Shown here: piece after piece, positions 24,456 through 35,270 of the stretch | Layout of the letters: every line of letters starts with the position of its first letter | Numbering within the stretch: position 1 is the first letter of the stretch | Source: Uloborus plumipes | Taxonomy: Eukaryota > Arthropoda > Arachnida > Araneae > Uloboridae | Assembly (NCBI GenBank): GCA_038373865.1 | Contig: JAXGGA010005844.1 | Coordinates: 1-64,000 of the forward strand | DNA length: 64,000 bases | Reading direction: 5' to 3' | Notes under the pieces: model-generated | What the model saw: the letters and a program-made list of their open reading frames with translations, nothing else | What the model was told of the DNA's origin: nothing | Database searches by the model: none | Position numbers and translations under genes: made by a program

Positions 24456-25495
24456 TACATATTAGTTCAAAATAAATTCAGGTAGAGTTAAATGCAAATA
24501 TTACTATTTTAATCACTGTATAAGAAATTATTCGTTATGAACCGGAACGAATAATTTCTTCCGTACAAATGGGTAAACGAAACTGTGCTGGGTTTGGGGA
24601 AAATATGTAGTACTAGTGGCTCTGGTAGGTGCTGCTATATAGCATGCGTAAGAAATTTTTTTCAACAAAATCCTACCTGGGCTTTGAATTTTGCACGTGT
24701 TTTGCCCAGAACACAAAAAAATGCACTGACGTCACTTTTCTTCTCGCTGCCTTAATTGTTTTTCAACGTGCGAGGGGGTGGGGGGTGAAGTGTTTTATCT
24801 GAAGTCGTGAAGAAACATTTTATTTGAACGATATGTCGATGCGGAAAAAGGGATGAAGAATAAGAGAATCAAAAAATTTCCCACCGGAGAAAAAAATGAA
24901 GATGTCTCCTTAGGAATTCAGCGAAAACGTCGGAGCAGTTTTATTTTTTATCATTTATTTCGTGATGAAAAGTTTAAAAAGTCAAACCGCGTCTCATAAG
25001 AAGTAAAGATTATTCACGTTTACCTCTGGAATGCACAACTGAAGAAAATTGTTTGTTCTTGTGTTTGATGACAAGAGATATCCAGCTAGCTACACTGCTT
25101 GGGAGAAGAGATGGTATTTCACGATTTGTTTTGGTGAAATATTTCAGTTATTTGGGCGGGGGGGGGGGACTGTCTTTTAAGAAGACTTCAAAGGGATGTA
25201 AAACCGAATATTGATTAAATGACCTAGCCAAGCTTTAATATGCTGTTTGACAAAAAGCTGCTGCTAAGAAGAAACTAATCTTTTGCACATTTGCATATTT
25301 TTTATATAATAGTCAATGAAAAATAATATTTGGCTTTCCAGAAAATAAGTTCTTTTTTTAAAAAATCAAGAAAGTAACTTCGGCTTTCCATTTTCATACA
25401 TTCATTTACCAGAAACTATTATGCATAATAATCGCTGGTTGAATACTGTTATAATTTCTTGAATTTTACCAGCGAGTTGTTAAAAACAGTTCGCG
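24456..25495. other. Spacer, no gene seen
   Basis: Includes a G-run near 25158-25168. A TGACGTCA site at about 24728 has no adjacent gene. Confidence 0.35.
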
Positions 25496-25503
25496 ATGAT
25501 GGA

Positions 25504-25783
25504 AAGGAAGGTAGTAGAGATTTTAGGATTGGGGAGCAAAAGGGTTCAGTGCCCCTCCTAAAGGATATAAATTATTTAACCTATAGCACTTTAGTATATA
25601 ACTAGTATGTAATATTTGTCAATTCTAAAGTAAATTAATTAGCTCTCAAGGCTTTTTCAAAACATTTTATAGGAGCCCAGGAGACCTTTTCTTTTAGTTT
25701 TTTTTGCAAAAGATTATATGCTGGGAGGGGGCACTTTTTACTGTTCGGTGCCCCTCCCGAAAACTATTTCTGTATCCGCCCTG
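25504..25783. mobile_element. Probable hAT-type MITE
   Basis: The right end GTATCCGCCCTG reverses to CAGGGCGGATAC; the left end AAGGAAGGTAGTAGAG is degenerate. Flanks atgatgga (25496-25503) and gtgatgga (25784-25791) match 7 of 8. Confidence 0.45.
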
Positions 25784-26040
25784 GTGATGGAGATTTGGCG
25801 GCGGCAGATTTAAGAAAGGTAACGTTTTCTTATTTTGGCGTTCTGAGCAAGCCGGAAGATCTGAACGCATCGATCGCGATGAGAAAGTTTGAGAAGACTT
25901 TTGAAAGAAGTTTGATTTTTGACCGCGAAAACTTTCGCTGTATTTAAATCTTTTTGGCGGAATTAGCCCCTTTTTTTTCTTTCACACATGGCCGTTCATA
26001 AAGCTGAGTTACATAAAATACAGGATTGTGGTGTAAATTA

Positions 26041-26510
26041 TAGGGATACGACATCAATGTCGATGTTTTTACCATCGATGTTTAATAATCGAACTTAAAA
26101 CATACTTTAAAAATGTGAATATGTTCAACTATGACGAAAACAATATTATTAATTAGTAATTGCTACATCTATCTCACGTTGGAAAGCCTAGGTAAGCCTG
26201 AGCGCCTAAGTTTTGGTCATAATGACCAAACTTTAATGTTAAAAATTCCAATGCCTTATATGTCTGTTGCTGTGCAAAGTCAGCGGAGAGGCTTTCGTTT
26301 CGCATTTGAATGTCAAGGTTTTGACAAGCACATTTTTGGAGATACCCATTTCATAATGAAAGGTGTATTTCATCCCCATTTTATTGGAATTCGCTATTTG
26401 TTTCGACGTTCGAATAGGATTTGTTAATTTATTAAATGATCACGAAGTTATGGCGCGAAATGAAATTACTTTCGGTAATTGATCGAGAGGTTTTTCCATC
26501 AACATCTCTA
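26041..26510. mobile_element. Possible hAT-like element enclosing a Rel-like ORF
   Basis: The left end TAGGGATACGACATCAATG resembles the ends of the element at 56916. The right end reverses to TAGAGATGTTGATGG. No target duplication could be read, so the boundaries are tentative. Confidence 0.35.
26131..26427 (+). pseudogene. Short ORF with a Rel-homology-domain-like motif
   Basis: A 98-codon frame. Residues 42-63 (PYMSVAVQSQRRG, then FRFAFECQG) share spacing and key residues with the start of the NF-kB/Dorsal/Relish DNA-binding domain: Pro-Tyr, a Gln-x-x-x-Arg-Gly, Arg-Phe, then Cys-x-Gly in the recognition loop. The similarity fades after residue 65, and the rest of a Rel domain (about 280 residues) is absent. 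No splice pair with correct phase was identified. It could be an exon remnant carried in a transposon, a decayed gene copy, or chance. Confidence 0.3.
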
Positions 26511-26776
26511 ATTTAATTTCCCTTCTACTCGCTTACTTTACGTCGATTTGAAATTTAAGTTGACAAACATGACAAAAGGGAACTTTAAGTGAGTTAATTA
26601 TCACATTTTCTCTTTAATAAGATTAGTCGTCCGAAAAAGAGTATACAGTTAAAACATTAAAGTAGCAATTCCGTACGTTGGAGGTAAAAGGTGTTCAGTG
26701 CCTTAAATTTTAGAAGAACCAGCAGAATAATACTCTTACATATTTTTCCATATTTTGCACTTCTGTTGCTAATTTC

Positions 26777-26950
26777 CAGGGACGTCATTTCAAGTTTTTC
26801 CAGGGGAGGGGCAAAGGGTAAAAACACAATACAATTTCACCAGAAAACATCAAAAACCACGCCCAATTATATGTAAATACATTGATTTCTCAAAGTCAGG
26901 GGGGGGCAATTGACCCCCCCCCCTGCACCCCCTCCTAAATGACGGGCCTT
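26777..26950. mobile_element. hAT-type MITE, GACGTCATTT family, copy 4
   Basis: CAGGGACGTCATTTC start and CTAAATGACGGGCCTT end. Perfect 8-bp duplication ctaatttc at 26769-26776 and 26951-26958. Confidence 0.88.
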
Positions 26951-27511
26951 CTAATTTCGTAAACATTTTAAAAACTGCTTTTTACATTCGACACACTGGT
27001 TTAAGAAAACTTAAATCACTTTCCCATGCTTTAAACTAGATTTGTGTATATCAAAGCAAATATTAATTAACACACTTAACGATTGGGATCAAACTACTCT
27101 GTCTATGATAGTACCGCTGTGATAAGTTGAGTTTCAACATTGACACTGTTTTCCTTTTTTTTCCAATAGAGGATTTTAGGAGCGCCTCGTGCTCTTCCCG
27201 AAGTTAAACCACTTTCGTGTTAAATCTCTAAATAAAGCTCGTACAAAAATGCTCCTACCTGTCAGAAACAGACTCCAGCTCTAGTATATGAGCATATAAC
27301 GAACACGTTATTGGACTACACAAACGTGTAGTAGACAGAAACGGGCAACATGCATAACAGCACAGAACAGAACAGAAACATCAAAGTTAACTCGGCATGG
27401 CTGCCAGATTTTTTTTAACACGCTCTGGCAGCGGCAGTTAAATTTAAGTTTCAACAAATAGCTAACTATACCATAAACTTTTTTTAAATTAATTTCCTCA
27501 TGTCATAAGTT

Positions 27512-27800
27512 GCCGGCCACCTTGTCTAGTGGCCAGAGATGGAGAGGTCCCGGGTTCGAATCCTGGCTTGGGCATGGATGTACTTATTCTCTATTGTGCT
27601 TTCTTTGTGAATGCTTTGTTGTGAAGTGAATGGTTTCTCACCCTATAAACAGATCCTTATGGTACACCTGTACTGTGAAAGTCGGACTTCTCACCAAATG
27701 ACGGTACAGTTGGATAAGTGAAGCAGCGCACTCCAAATTGCCAGTCTAGCTGACGCAAAACAAAAACATCAACAACATGACACAAGTTGAAATTTTTAAC
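27512..27800 (+). mobile_element. tRNA-derived SINE, plus orientation
   Basis: The head has an A-box-like TTGTCTAGTGGCC and a perfect B box GGTTCGAATCC (about 27552). The shared tail reads CTCCAAATTGCCAGTCTAGC and ends in an A/C-rich stretch. The same element is present in reverse at 28071-28347. Confidence 0.7.
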
Positions 27801-28070
27801 GCATTCACGCACAAAGCATATTTGAATAAAATCACTTGGATTTGGTACTAGAGAAATACTGCAGTCAGCGGTCAGTGTAAAAGAATACGTGAAACGCACG
27901 AGTTTCGAATTCAAGGACGCTTCGTTCATTAATTCTTCTTTGATAGAAAAAAGTGCTTTTAATGCTTCATTAAACTCTTGTTTTAATCATTATGACAATG
28001 TTTCTAAATACTAAAAGTAAACTATAGTATAGTTTTGGTGAAATTATGTATGGTTTAATGTAGTTAATTG

Positions 28071-28347
28071 GTTGTTGTTGTCGTGTGCCAGTCAGGCTGG
28101 CAATTTGGGGTGTGCAGCTTCACTTTTCCAACTGTACTGTCATTTGGTGTGAAGTCCGACTTCCACAGTTCACACATGCCATAGGGACCGGTTTATAGGG
28201 TAGACAACCTTTCACAACAGCCACATATTCACACAAAAAAGGACAAGGACAGGAGAGAGAAAGCACATCCATGCCCGATTAGGGACTCGAACCCGGGACC
28301 ACACCATTCGTGGCAGACTGCATTGACCACTAGACAAGGTGGCCGGG
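28071..28347 (-). mobile_element. tRNA-derived SINE, minus orientation
   Basis: The reverse complement begins CCGGCCACCTTGTCTAGTGG and has a B box GGTTCGAGTCC. The tail is GTTGTTGTTGTCGTGTG in genomic orientation. The two SINEs face each other about 270 bp apart. Confidence 0.72.
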
Positions 28348-29308
28348 AGAGTTAATTGGTTAAAAATATCAACCCATTTATGCCCATTAGCCTAAAAACG
28401 GGACTCTTGTTAGTTACTGCATACAAAAACATGTAATGGATATATCAGTTTACTAAAGCTGTTTTTCATAAGTTAAATAGTCCTTCTTCTTGAGAAAAGC
28501 AGTTAGAGCCCCTATTTGGACATCAGAGTTTATTTATTGACAGCTATTTTCAGACAAATCAGTCAAGCAACGATCCAGCATGGGTAGCCACAGAAATTAA
28601 GTTTTATTTTGCGAACTTATTTTTCATAAAATTAAATTGCTTAAAATTGATCACAGGTGCCTTCTGTAATGTTACTTAGCAAAAGTAAAGGCAAGTTAGG
28701 TCGTATTTCACTCACATATCTGCAAAATATCCCATAAACAGGACGTTAAATAACTTAATAAATATGGCAACGGCGAACTATTTCAAGCCTAAAATGTATG
28801 TAAACCATTCGAAGTAAAAGTTTTAAGTAGATAAAAATTGAATAAAATTGTTAAAAAAAACTTGGCCATAAATGAGTTAATTCTTCTTTGATAGAAAAAA
28901 AGTGCTTTTTGTGCTTTATTAAACTCTCGTTTTAATCATTATGACAATGTTTCTAAATACTAAAAGTGTATTATAATACCGTTTTGCTGAAATTATGTAT
29001 GGTTTAATATAGTTAATTGGGTAAAAATATTAAAGAAGACATTCTGCCACCACATTCGAAGTAGGCTAAAATATAACATTTCTGTACTTTGAAGTAGATT
29101 CATTGGCTTTAAGAGTTGTTTGAAATCACTTTAAAGGAATCTCATTAAAACTTTTTTTGTAAAAAATAATATTAAATGGAGGTGTACTCTTTTATTTTTG
29201 GCGCCCCTCTCAAAAACTGTTTCTGAGCTGGCCCTGCTTTTTTTTGGGGGGGGGGGGGAGGGGAATAAAGAAGGGTAAATGGCACTGAATTGAGTTGAGT
29301 TACTTCCG
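28348..29308. other. Spacer with an internal duplication
   Basis: TTCTTCTTTGATAGAAAAAA and the following ~100 bp occur at 27930 and again at 28880, a diverged duplication bracketing the minus-strand SINE. No gene. Confidence 0.45.
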
Positions 29309-29310
29309 TA

Positions 29311-29713
29311 CACTATAAAAAAATGAAAGTTGTTTTTACAGTAAAATGCAGCTAATTTTATAGTAATAAACTGTAAAATTTGCTAGTTTTATAGTAATAA
29401 AACTGTAAAATTTCTAATTTTACAGTAACGAACTGTAAATTGCCAATTTTACTGTAATGAACAGTAAAGCTTGTAGTTTTACAGTTCATTACTGTGAATT
29501 TTACAGTTTTAAACTGGAACCTCTGCTGCCAGTATTATACTGTTGTTTTTACAAAATAATGCAGCTAACTTTGCGGTAATAAACTGTAAAATTGTGGTAC
29601 TAAACTGTAAAATTGCTGCTTTACAGTCACAAAACGTAAAATTTCTAATTTTACAGTTTATTACTGAACATTTTGCAGTTTTAAACTGGAACAACAGTTT
29701 ATTTTTTGCAGTT
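29311..29713. mobile_element. Modular MITE, copy 6
   Basis: CACTATAAAAAAATG start, TTTTTTGCAGTT end, and TA at 29309-29310 and 29714-29715. Internal ACTGTAAAATT units and two partial AACTGGAAC blocks. Confidence 0.72.
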
Positions 29714-30107
29714 TAGTCGTTTTACAAAAGTATTCCAACGTAAATCCGCGACAAACAGCTCCTTTTTCACTGAGCTCTCCCAGAGGAGGTAAACATTACC
29801 GAGGCTACAGCTCTACTAACCAGAGTCAAACGATGTCTCAGTTTCATACATTTTTAAATAGAAATAAATAAACATGCATGCATGACTTAGAATATTTGTT
29901 GTTTTATTAAACCAACAGCATGTATTTTAATATTTAGAAAAAATATTTATTAAGATATCGAATTCATCGCCGAAAGCAACCTGTAACTAATGATATCAAA
30001 AAAACGTACAAAAAATGGAAAACAGACGCTGTATGCTACAAATTCAAGTAAAAGCCTTAATTGATTTTTTTTTCATCCTAAAAAGTCAGTTTAGTGAAAA
30101 ATAAAAA

Positions 30108-30850
30108 TTGGAGATAGACCTGGAGAAATCCCAGGAACTCTTAATTAAAAAATTGGAAATTAACCGGACACGTCCTAGGAAGCCAGAATTTTAAAATACC
30201 AGAAATTTACCTGGATCCTACCAAGGAAGACTGAATTTTAAAAATCGGATATTCACCTGGACCCCCTCCTAGAAAGTCAGAATTAAAAAAATCGAAAATT
30301 CGCTCTGACGCGCCCAATGAAGTCAGGATTTTAAACTGTCGAAAATTCCGTCCTAAAAAGTCAGAATGAAAAAAAATCTGAAATTCACCGGGACGTGTCC
30401 TAGAAATTCACAATTTCAAAAAGAAAAAAAAGAGAAATTCATCCAAACCCGCACAAGGGAGTCAGAATTTAAGAAAACGAATTTTTACTGTGCTTTTATT
30501 AGTTTCACATGTGTGTTTGTTTATTTGTATGTATGTAACTCTGAATAAAAGAAAAAATTCACGCTATTTACAAATATAAAAGTAATATATTTAATACTTT
30601 TATTGATACTAAAGGCTAAACTATATTACATGTTGAGTTTGATTAACTCTAAAAGCGTATTTTTTAGTTTTTTTTAACTATAATTGATTATTACGGCCCT
30701 GGTTATATCGTATTTTCGGATATATCGCGTTGTTTTTCTTTTTGGCCAGGACCCGTCCCAGAGAATCAGAGTTTAAAATTTAAAAAAGAGAAAAAGAGCG
30801 GAAACTTACCCGAAACCGTTCTAGGAACTTTTCGGTTTGCGAGCACCCTC
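30108..30850. repeat. ~60-bp satellite array, interrupted
   Basis: Seven or so degenerate units with the pattern GAAATTCACC, GGAC, GTCCTAGAAAGTCAGAAT, TTAAAA from 30108 to 30480, and two more near 30749-30850 (CCAGGACCCGTCCCAGAG). Dispersed repeat R1 (30488-30690) splits the array. Confidence 0.65.
30488..30690 (+). repeat. Dispersed repeat R1, copy in the satellite
   Basis: TTAGTTTCACATGTGTG start and AAAAGCGTATTTTTTAG end, as in the copies at 18044 and 58339. Shorter than those. Confidence 0.55.
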
Positions 30851-31060
30851 GTGCAGCGAAGAGCAAACGAAAACAAACTGTTGACTGACAACTACTTTCT
30901 CAACATTCTGGAAGGGCCGAAGCACATTTCAGATTTGCAGAGCCATTCACATGAAACGCGGACCACTGAGCCTGTTGCTCCTGAGAAGCGCAAAACCGAA
31001 TGAAACGCGCTCCCGAAAAACATCTCTTCATTTCGCCCTGCGCGAGTATTTGGCGGGGGG
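30851..31060. other. GC-rich island without recognised gene
   Basis: Sequence here is clearly GC-richer and less repetitive than its surroundings. Frames are open on both strands but none shows a known domain. It could be a promoter or first exon remnant. Confidence 0.3.
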
Positions 31061-31255
31061 GGGGGGGGAATTCGCCGAGTATCGATCACCGCACAGAAGA
31101 GCAGCTTTACACACGGCCCTATTGAATTTTAGAAGTTTGCAAAAGTTGAAGCTGAGCAGTTCTTTTATTTTAACTTTTATCTCTTCGTACTCTTCAGCCT
31201 GTGCTATCTGTGTCGTATAGTACTCACAGCAGTACAGAAAAAAAGTCTGTAGTAA

Positions 31256-31880
31256 TCTATGTATATAAAAATGGAAGTATGTATGTATATTTGTATGTTC
31301 GTATGTTTGTTCCTTATACAAATCCAGTTTTCGTCGGATTTTCATCAAACTTGGCACAGAGGTTCCTTGATGCACTCAAATTCACATAGGCGGAGTTTTA
31401 AAATCCAAAAGATTCAAAATAAAAATTTTTTGTCTCGAAATGGCCATTTTCTTTCAATTTTGAATGTATTGAGTAATAGAGATAAACCTTTAAACATACA
31501 AATGCATAAAATTTGCACAAATGCAAAAAACACATTTAAATATAAGTACTTTCTAACGAAGATTACAATTAACAATGAATTATCGATTTAAGGCTCACCT
31601 ATTTCATTTCAGCATGAAATAAGTTAAAAACAATTATAATTCATGCTCTAATTACCTTGGAACATTGGCACAAATATTGTATGATGCAGAAAAATGAGAA
31701 GTTCCAACATATATTTAATTAATTTTTGCGACTATTTTTTAATCCTCCTATTAGAGGAATTATGCAAAAGACAGATTGATGCAATTTTTATATGCTCATG
31801 TGGATAGAATTCATTCAAATAATATTTTTAGAGCAATGTTGTATTAATAAGCACTCGGACAACGCCGGGTAATTAGGTAG
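31256..31880 (+). mobile_element. Helitron family 3, copy 2
   Basis: Starts TCTATGTATATAAAAATGG after A and ends CTCGGACAACGCCGGGTAA then TTAGGTAG before T. The terminal CTAG is mutated to GTAG. The body aligns with 10673-11130. Confidence 0.75.
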
Positions 31881-32261
31881 TGGAACTTATAAACACGTAT
31901 TTCCCATTAAAACGCGTAAAATGAGATTAAAATTTCAACACAAAAAAAACCTCATAGTTAATACTATCCGACGAAGCGGAGTCGGAACCCGAACAAACAA
32001 GAAATCTGAAACAAACAAAATCAAGGGATTCGATGGCGCAGAGTAGTTACGCCCTGGTAAGTAACTTCCTTCTCAGTGCTGTAAATTCTGTCCTACACTA
32101 TGTATCGGTCTTGTATTATTATTTTTTCTTAATTTTGTTCGCTCGGTAAAAATTCCCTAAGTTTGATGTTTGCAGCGCTTTTTTGGTAAAACGATTGAAA
32201 GACGCATTTCAGTGCGCTTTAGTTTTTTACAGAAACACCTCCTCAAGGTTATGTTTACATT

Positions 32262-32410
32262 TATTGATTGTACATATTACTAGCTTTGAAATATTGGGAA
32301 AAAAATTCGGTTAGGTATCTTCAGAGGCGTTCCAATAAGAGGTCACAGTGACCTCCCGAAAATTTTCCTATTCAAAAAAATTTGTTGACGATTCGGCCAA
32401 TTTGGAAACG
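32262..32410. repeat. Hairpin element, left part (split by Helitron)
   Basis: ATTACTAGCTTTGAAATATTG here is the inverse of the end at 34350-34375. The centre is GGTCACAGTGACC. It shares modules with 34137-34394 on the far side of the Helitron. Confidence 0.5.
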
Positions 32411-32411
32411 A

Positions 32412-33973
32412 CTAGCTGCGTAGCCCGGCGTTGCACGGGCTGTAATGTAGTGAAGGCAGTTTGAGAAAACTACTCGCCACCAAGGCGGCTCGCCTTTAAA
32501 GAAATGAGGAAAGTTTAAACAGTTTACTCACCGTCAAGGCGGATCGCCTTTACAGTAGCGAGGAAAGTTTCAATTCACTACTCGGCGCCAAGGCGGCTCG
32601 CCTTTAAAGTACCAAGGAAAAGTTTAATAAACTACTCCCCGCTAAAGCGGCTCGCTAAAAAGCTTTCCTGCATCAAAGAATCAATCGAATTATTTGCACA
32701 TGCTTCCTCAAAAATAAAGACGATGTCAAGTAGCGCATATTTAGCACTCTCCCTAAATTACAAATAAAATTCCTTTCCAAAAACAATTATTTCCAAACCG
32801 CTTTCTTCCGGTAAAATTAATTGCAAAATTCTAAACGAAAAAGTTCTTTTAATATTTGGATCGAAGCCAGAAAAAGTCCCTTCTAAAAACAGCAATTGCA
32901 ATTTTATTTAAAAACACATTTTCAAAATGGTACCTGAGAAAAAATATGTCATTAATAATTAGAATAAAAACAATTGTTAGAACTTTGTTATAACACGTAT
33001 TCAAAATGACAATGAAAAAAATAACACTCTTTCATTTTAAAAAGTTCAACTTAATTAACGTTTTAATTCAAAATCGCAACGGAAAGAAATAAATATCTTG
33101 GAATTTTAAATAGTTCAATAATTTAATTAACGTTTTAATTCAAAATGGCAACGGTAAGAAAAAATGTCTTGGAAGTTTAATCATTAATTAGGCTTAATCG
33201 CTTTAAATTTGACTACTTATTAATTAAACATTCGCTTTAAATTTGACTACTTATGGATCGCAGCCAGAAAAAGTCCCTTCTAAAAACAGCAATTGCAATT
33301 TTATTTAAAAATACATTTTCAAAGTGGTACCTGAGAAAAAATATGTCATTAATAATTAGAATAAAAACAATTGTTAGAACTTTGTTATAACATGTATTTA
33401 AAATGACAATGGAAAAAAATAACGCTCTTTCATTTTAAAAAGTTCAATTTAATTAACGTTTTAATTTAGGGCCGAATTCAAGTGAAACACCATTGCAGTC
33501 ACTTCGAGGCGATCGCATATTGCAACCGCTACTGTAAGTCGAATTCAAGTGAATTTGTTTCACTTGAATCCAAATTTTGGAATTTGCGATTGCATTGGTG
33601 AGTTGCGATCGTCCGTGTTTCACTTGAATTCCTGCCTTAAAATTGCAACGGAAAAAAATAAATATCTTGGAATTTTAAATAGTTCAATAATTTAATTAAC
33701 GTTTTAATTCAAAATGGCAACGGTAAGAAAAAATGTCTTGGAAGTTTAATCATTTATTAGGCTTAATCGCTTTAAATTTGAATACTTATTAATTGATATC
33801 TTCCCTAATTAAAATCGTATAATCATATAGATTGAAACTAATGAAGCCTGAAAAATTACCTATCTATCGGTACCTGGTTCGACTTTCAGTTCATTGGCGT
33901 TCAGGAGAAATAAGCGTGACATAGAAAGATAGAAAGATAGTTAGAAAGATACTCAGTTTTTAATATAAGTAGA
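32412..33973 (-). mobile_element. Helitron family 1, copy D, inverted, with internal duplication
   Basis: On the minus strand it starts TCTACTTATATTAAAAACTG (33973) and ends in CTAG at 32412, with the A|T target intact. The segment around 32870-33180 is repeated at 33250-33760, which explains its extra length over copies A and C. The 89-codon frame is broken here. Confidence 0.85.
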
Positions 33974-34136
33974 TATTGAAACATTGATTTCTTTTTATTT
34001 ATTTATTTTTACATATTATGATTATTTTGAGAAAGAAAAAGACTCACAACACTTAATTTTGCCTGAATTTGTAAAACTTTTAGCTTTTTACTGAAATTAA
34101 TTCAAAAAACGATAAAATTTTAATGAGAGAATTACT

Positions 34137-34394
34137 CAGTTTACATATTACTAGCTAGCAATGACTGGAAATATGTCAAGAAGTAAATACTGTGAGGTTT
34201 GTTCAGAGGTTCTCCAATGGGAGGTCAAAGGAAGTCACTGTGACTTCCTGAAAAATCTCATATTCAGAACATTTTTCTGAAGATTCAGCAACTTCAGAAC
34301 CTAGAGAACATTTTTGGAATACCTCTGAAGATACCTCACCGAATTTACTTTTTCCAATAGTTCAAAGCTAGTAATAAATGCAATCAATAGTTCT
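34137..34394. repeat. Hairpin element, right part
   Basis: CTCAGTTTACATATTACTAG start and CAAAGCTAGTAATAAATGC end. The centre has GAAGTCACTGTGACTTCC. Complementary to 32262-32410. Confidence 0.5.
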
Positions 34395-34403
34395 CTTAGG
34401 GCC

Positions 34404-34522
34404 CTGCTCCACATTGGCGTAAAGCAGAAACGTAAAATGGATTACATAGTGTTCCTATGGAAAGTACCCGGATTTTTGGTTTCTGCCTTCGGTTTCGGTC
34501 GCGTTTTACGCTGATGTGGAGT
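34404..34522. mobile_element. Short inverted-repeat element
   Basis: CTGCTCCACATTGGCGTAAA at the left and TTTACGCTGATGTGGAG at the right. About 119 bp, non-coding. Confidence 0.5.
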
Positions 34523-34629
34523 AATGATTTATCATTTTTTGAGTTAATTGCAATAAAAAAACTAAAAATTATAAAAAATTAAACAAAATTGAATGTTTTT
34601 AATCTTTTCTATTTCGCTATACAAATTTA

Positions 34630-35270
34630 TATACATTGCGATGCAAAAGTTTAGACAAAATGCAAATATGTGAATAAAAAGAAAACTATTCAACGAAATG
34701 CTTTTAAATTTGTACTGCAGGTACACAATATGGTCCCAAATACGTGTCTGGAGTTCTTAAAACTATAACCGGAATCAAATTTTGGTATTACAAAAGACAT
34801 TTTTTTACATTGTTGCAAAAGTTTAGACAATAGTCAGATTTTATGCAAATATCCCTTGAAATGTGATTGGTGGAGGAAATGCGAGAGTGTATTATTTATT
34901 TATAAAGTGCAGAGATTGCTGAATAAAAAATCAAAATCTCAGAAGCTCTTCAGTTCTCGTGTAAAGAAGATGAGAAAGTTTGGTAGCCGAAATTTAAAAA
35001 TGAACCTACTTTATTAATTTTTTGTCTTTTAAATCGGCTCTAGTATGGTAGTACATTGTTTTTTACTTTGTGCAGAGCAAATTCAGACATGCGTATCGAT
35101 CAAAAAGTCCAAGGAAAATTAGATTTCTTAAGGATGAAGGAATTGAAAAAACGGTTCAAACTGACAATTCGCCCCTTAATCCTACAGAACTTCAACTTGG
35201 GTCAAAAACATCACGCGACAGCATAAGTAGATGAACAACTGAATCAGAATGCATAAAAAAAAAAAAAAAA
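34630..35270 (+). pseudogene. Possible Tc1-like remnant
   Basis: TTGCGATGCAAAAGTTTAGA at 34636 and a near-copy at 34815 look like Tc-type terminal sequence. The stretch 35065-35250 reads in pieces like a helix-turn-helix region but is frameshifted. Low support. A poly-A of about 23 follows. Confidence 0.25.

Noticed and set aside
27512..27590. Functional tRNA gene
   Set aside because: The B box is good but the acceptor and anticodon stems do not close, and the sequence continues into a repeated SINE body with a second copy nearby.
31028..31375. 115-codon minus ORF
   Set aside because: It overlaps the start of a Helitron and a G-run; no domain.
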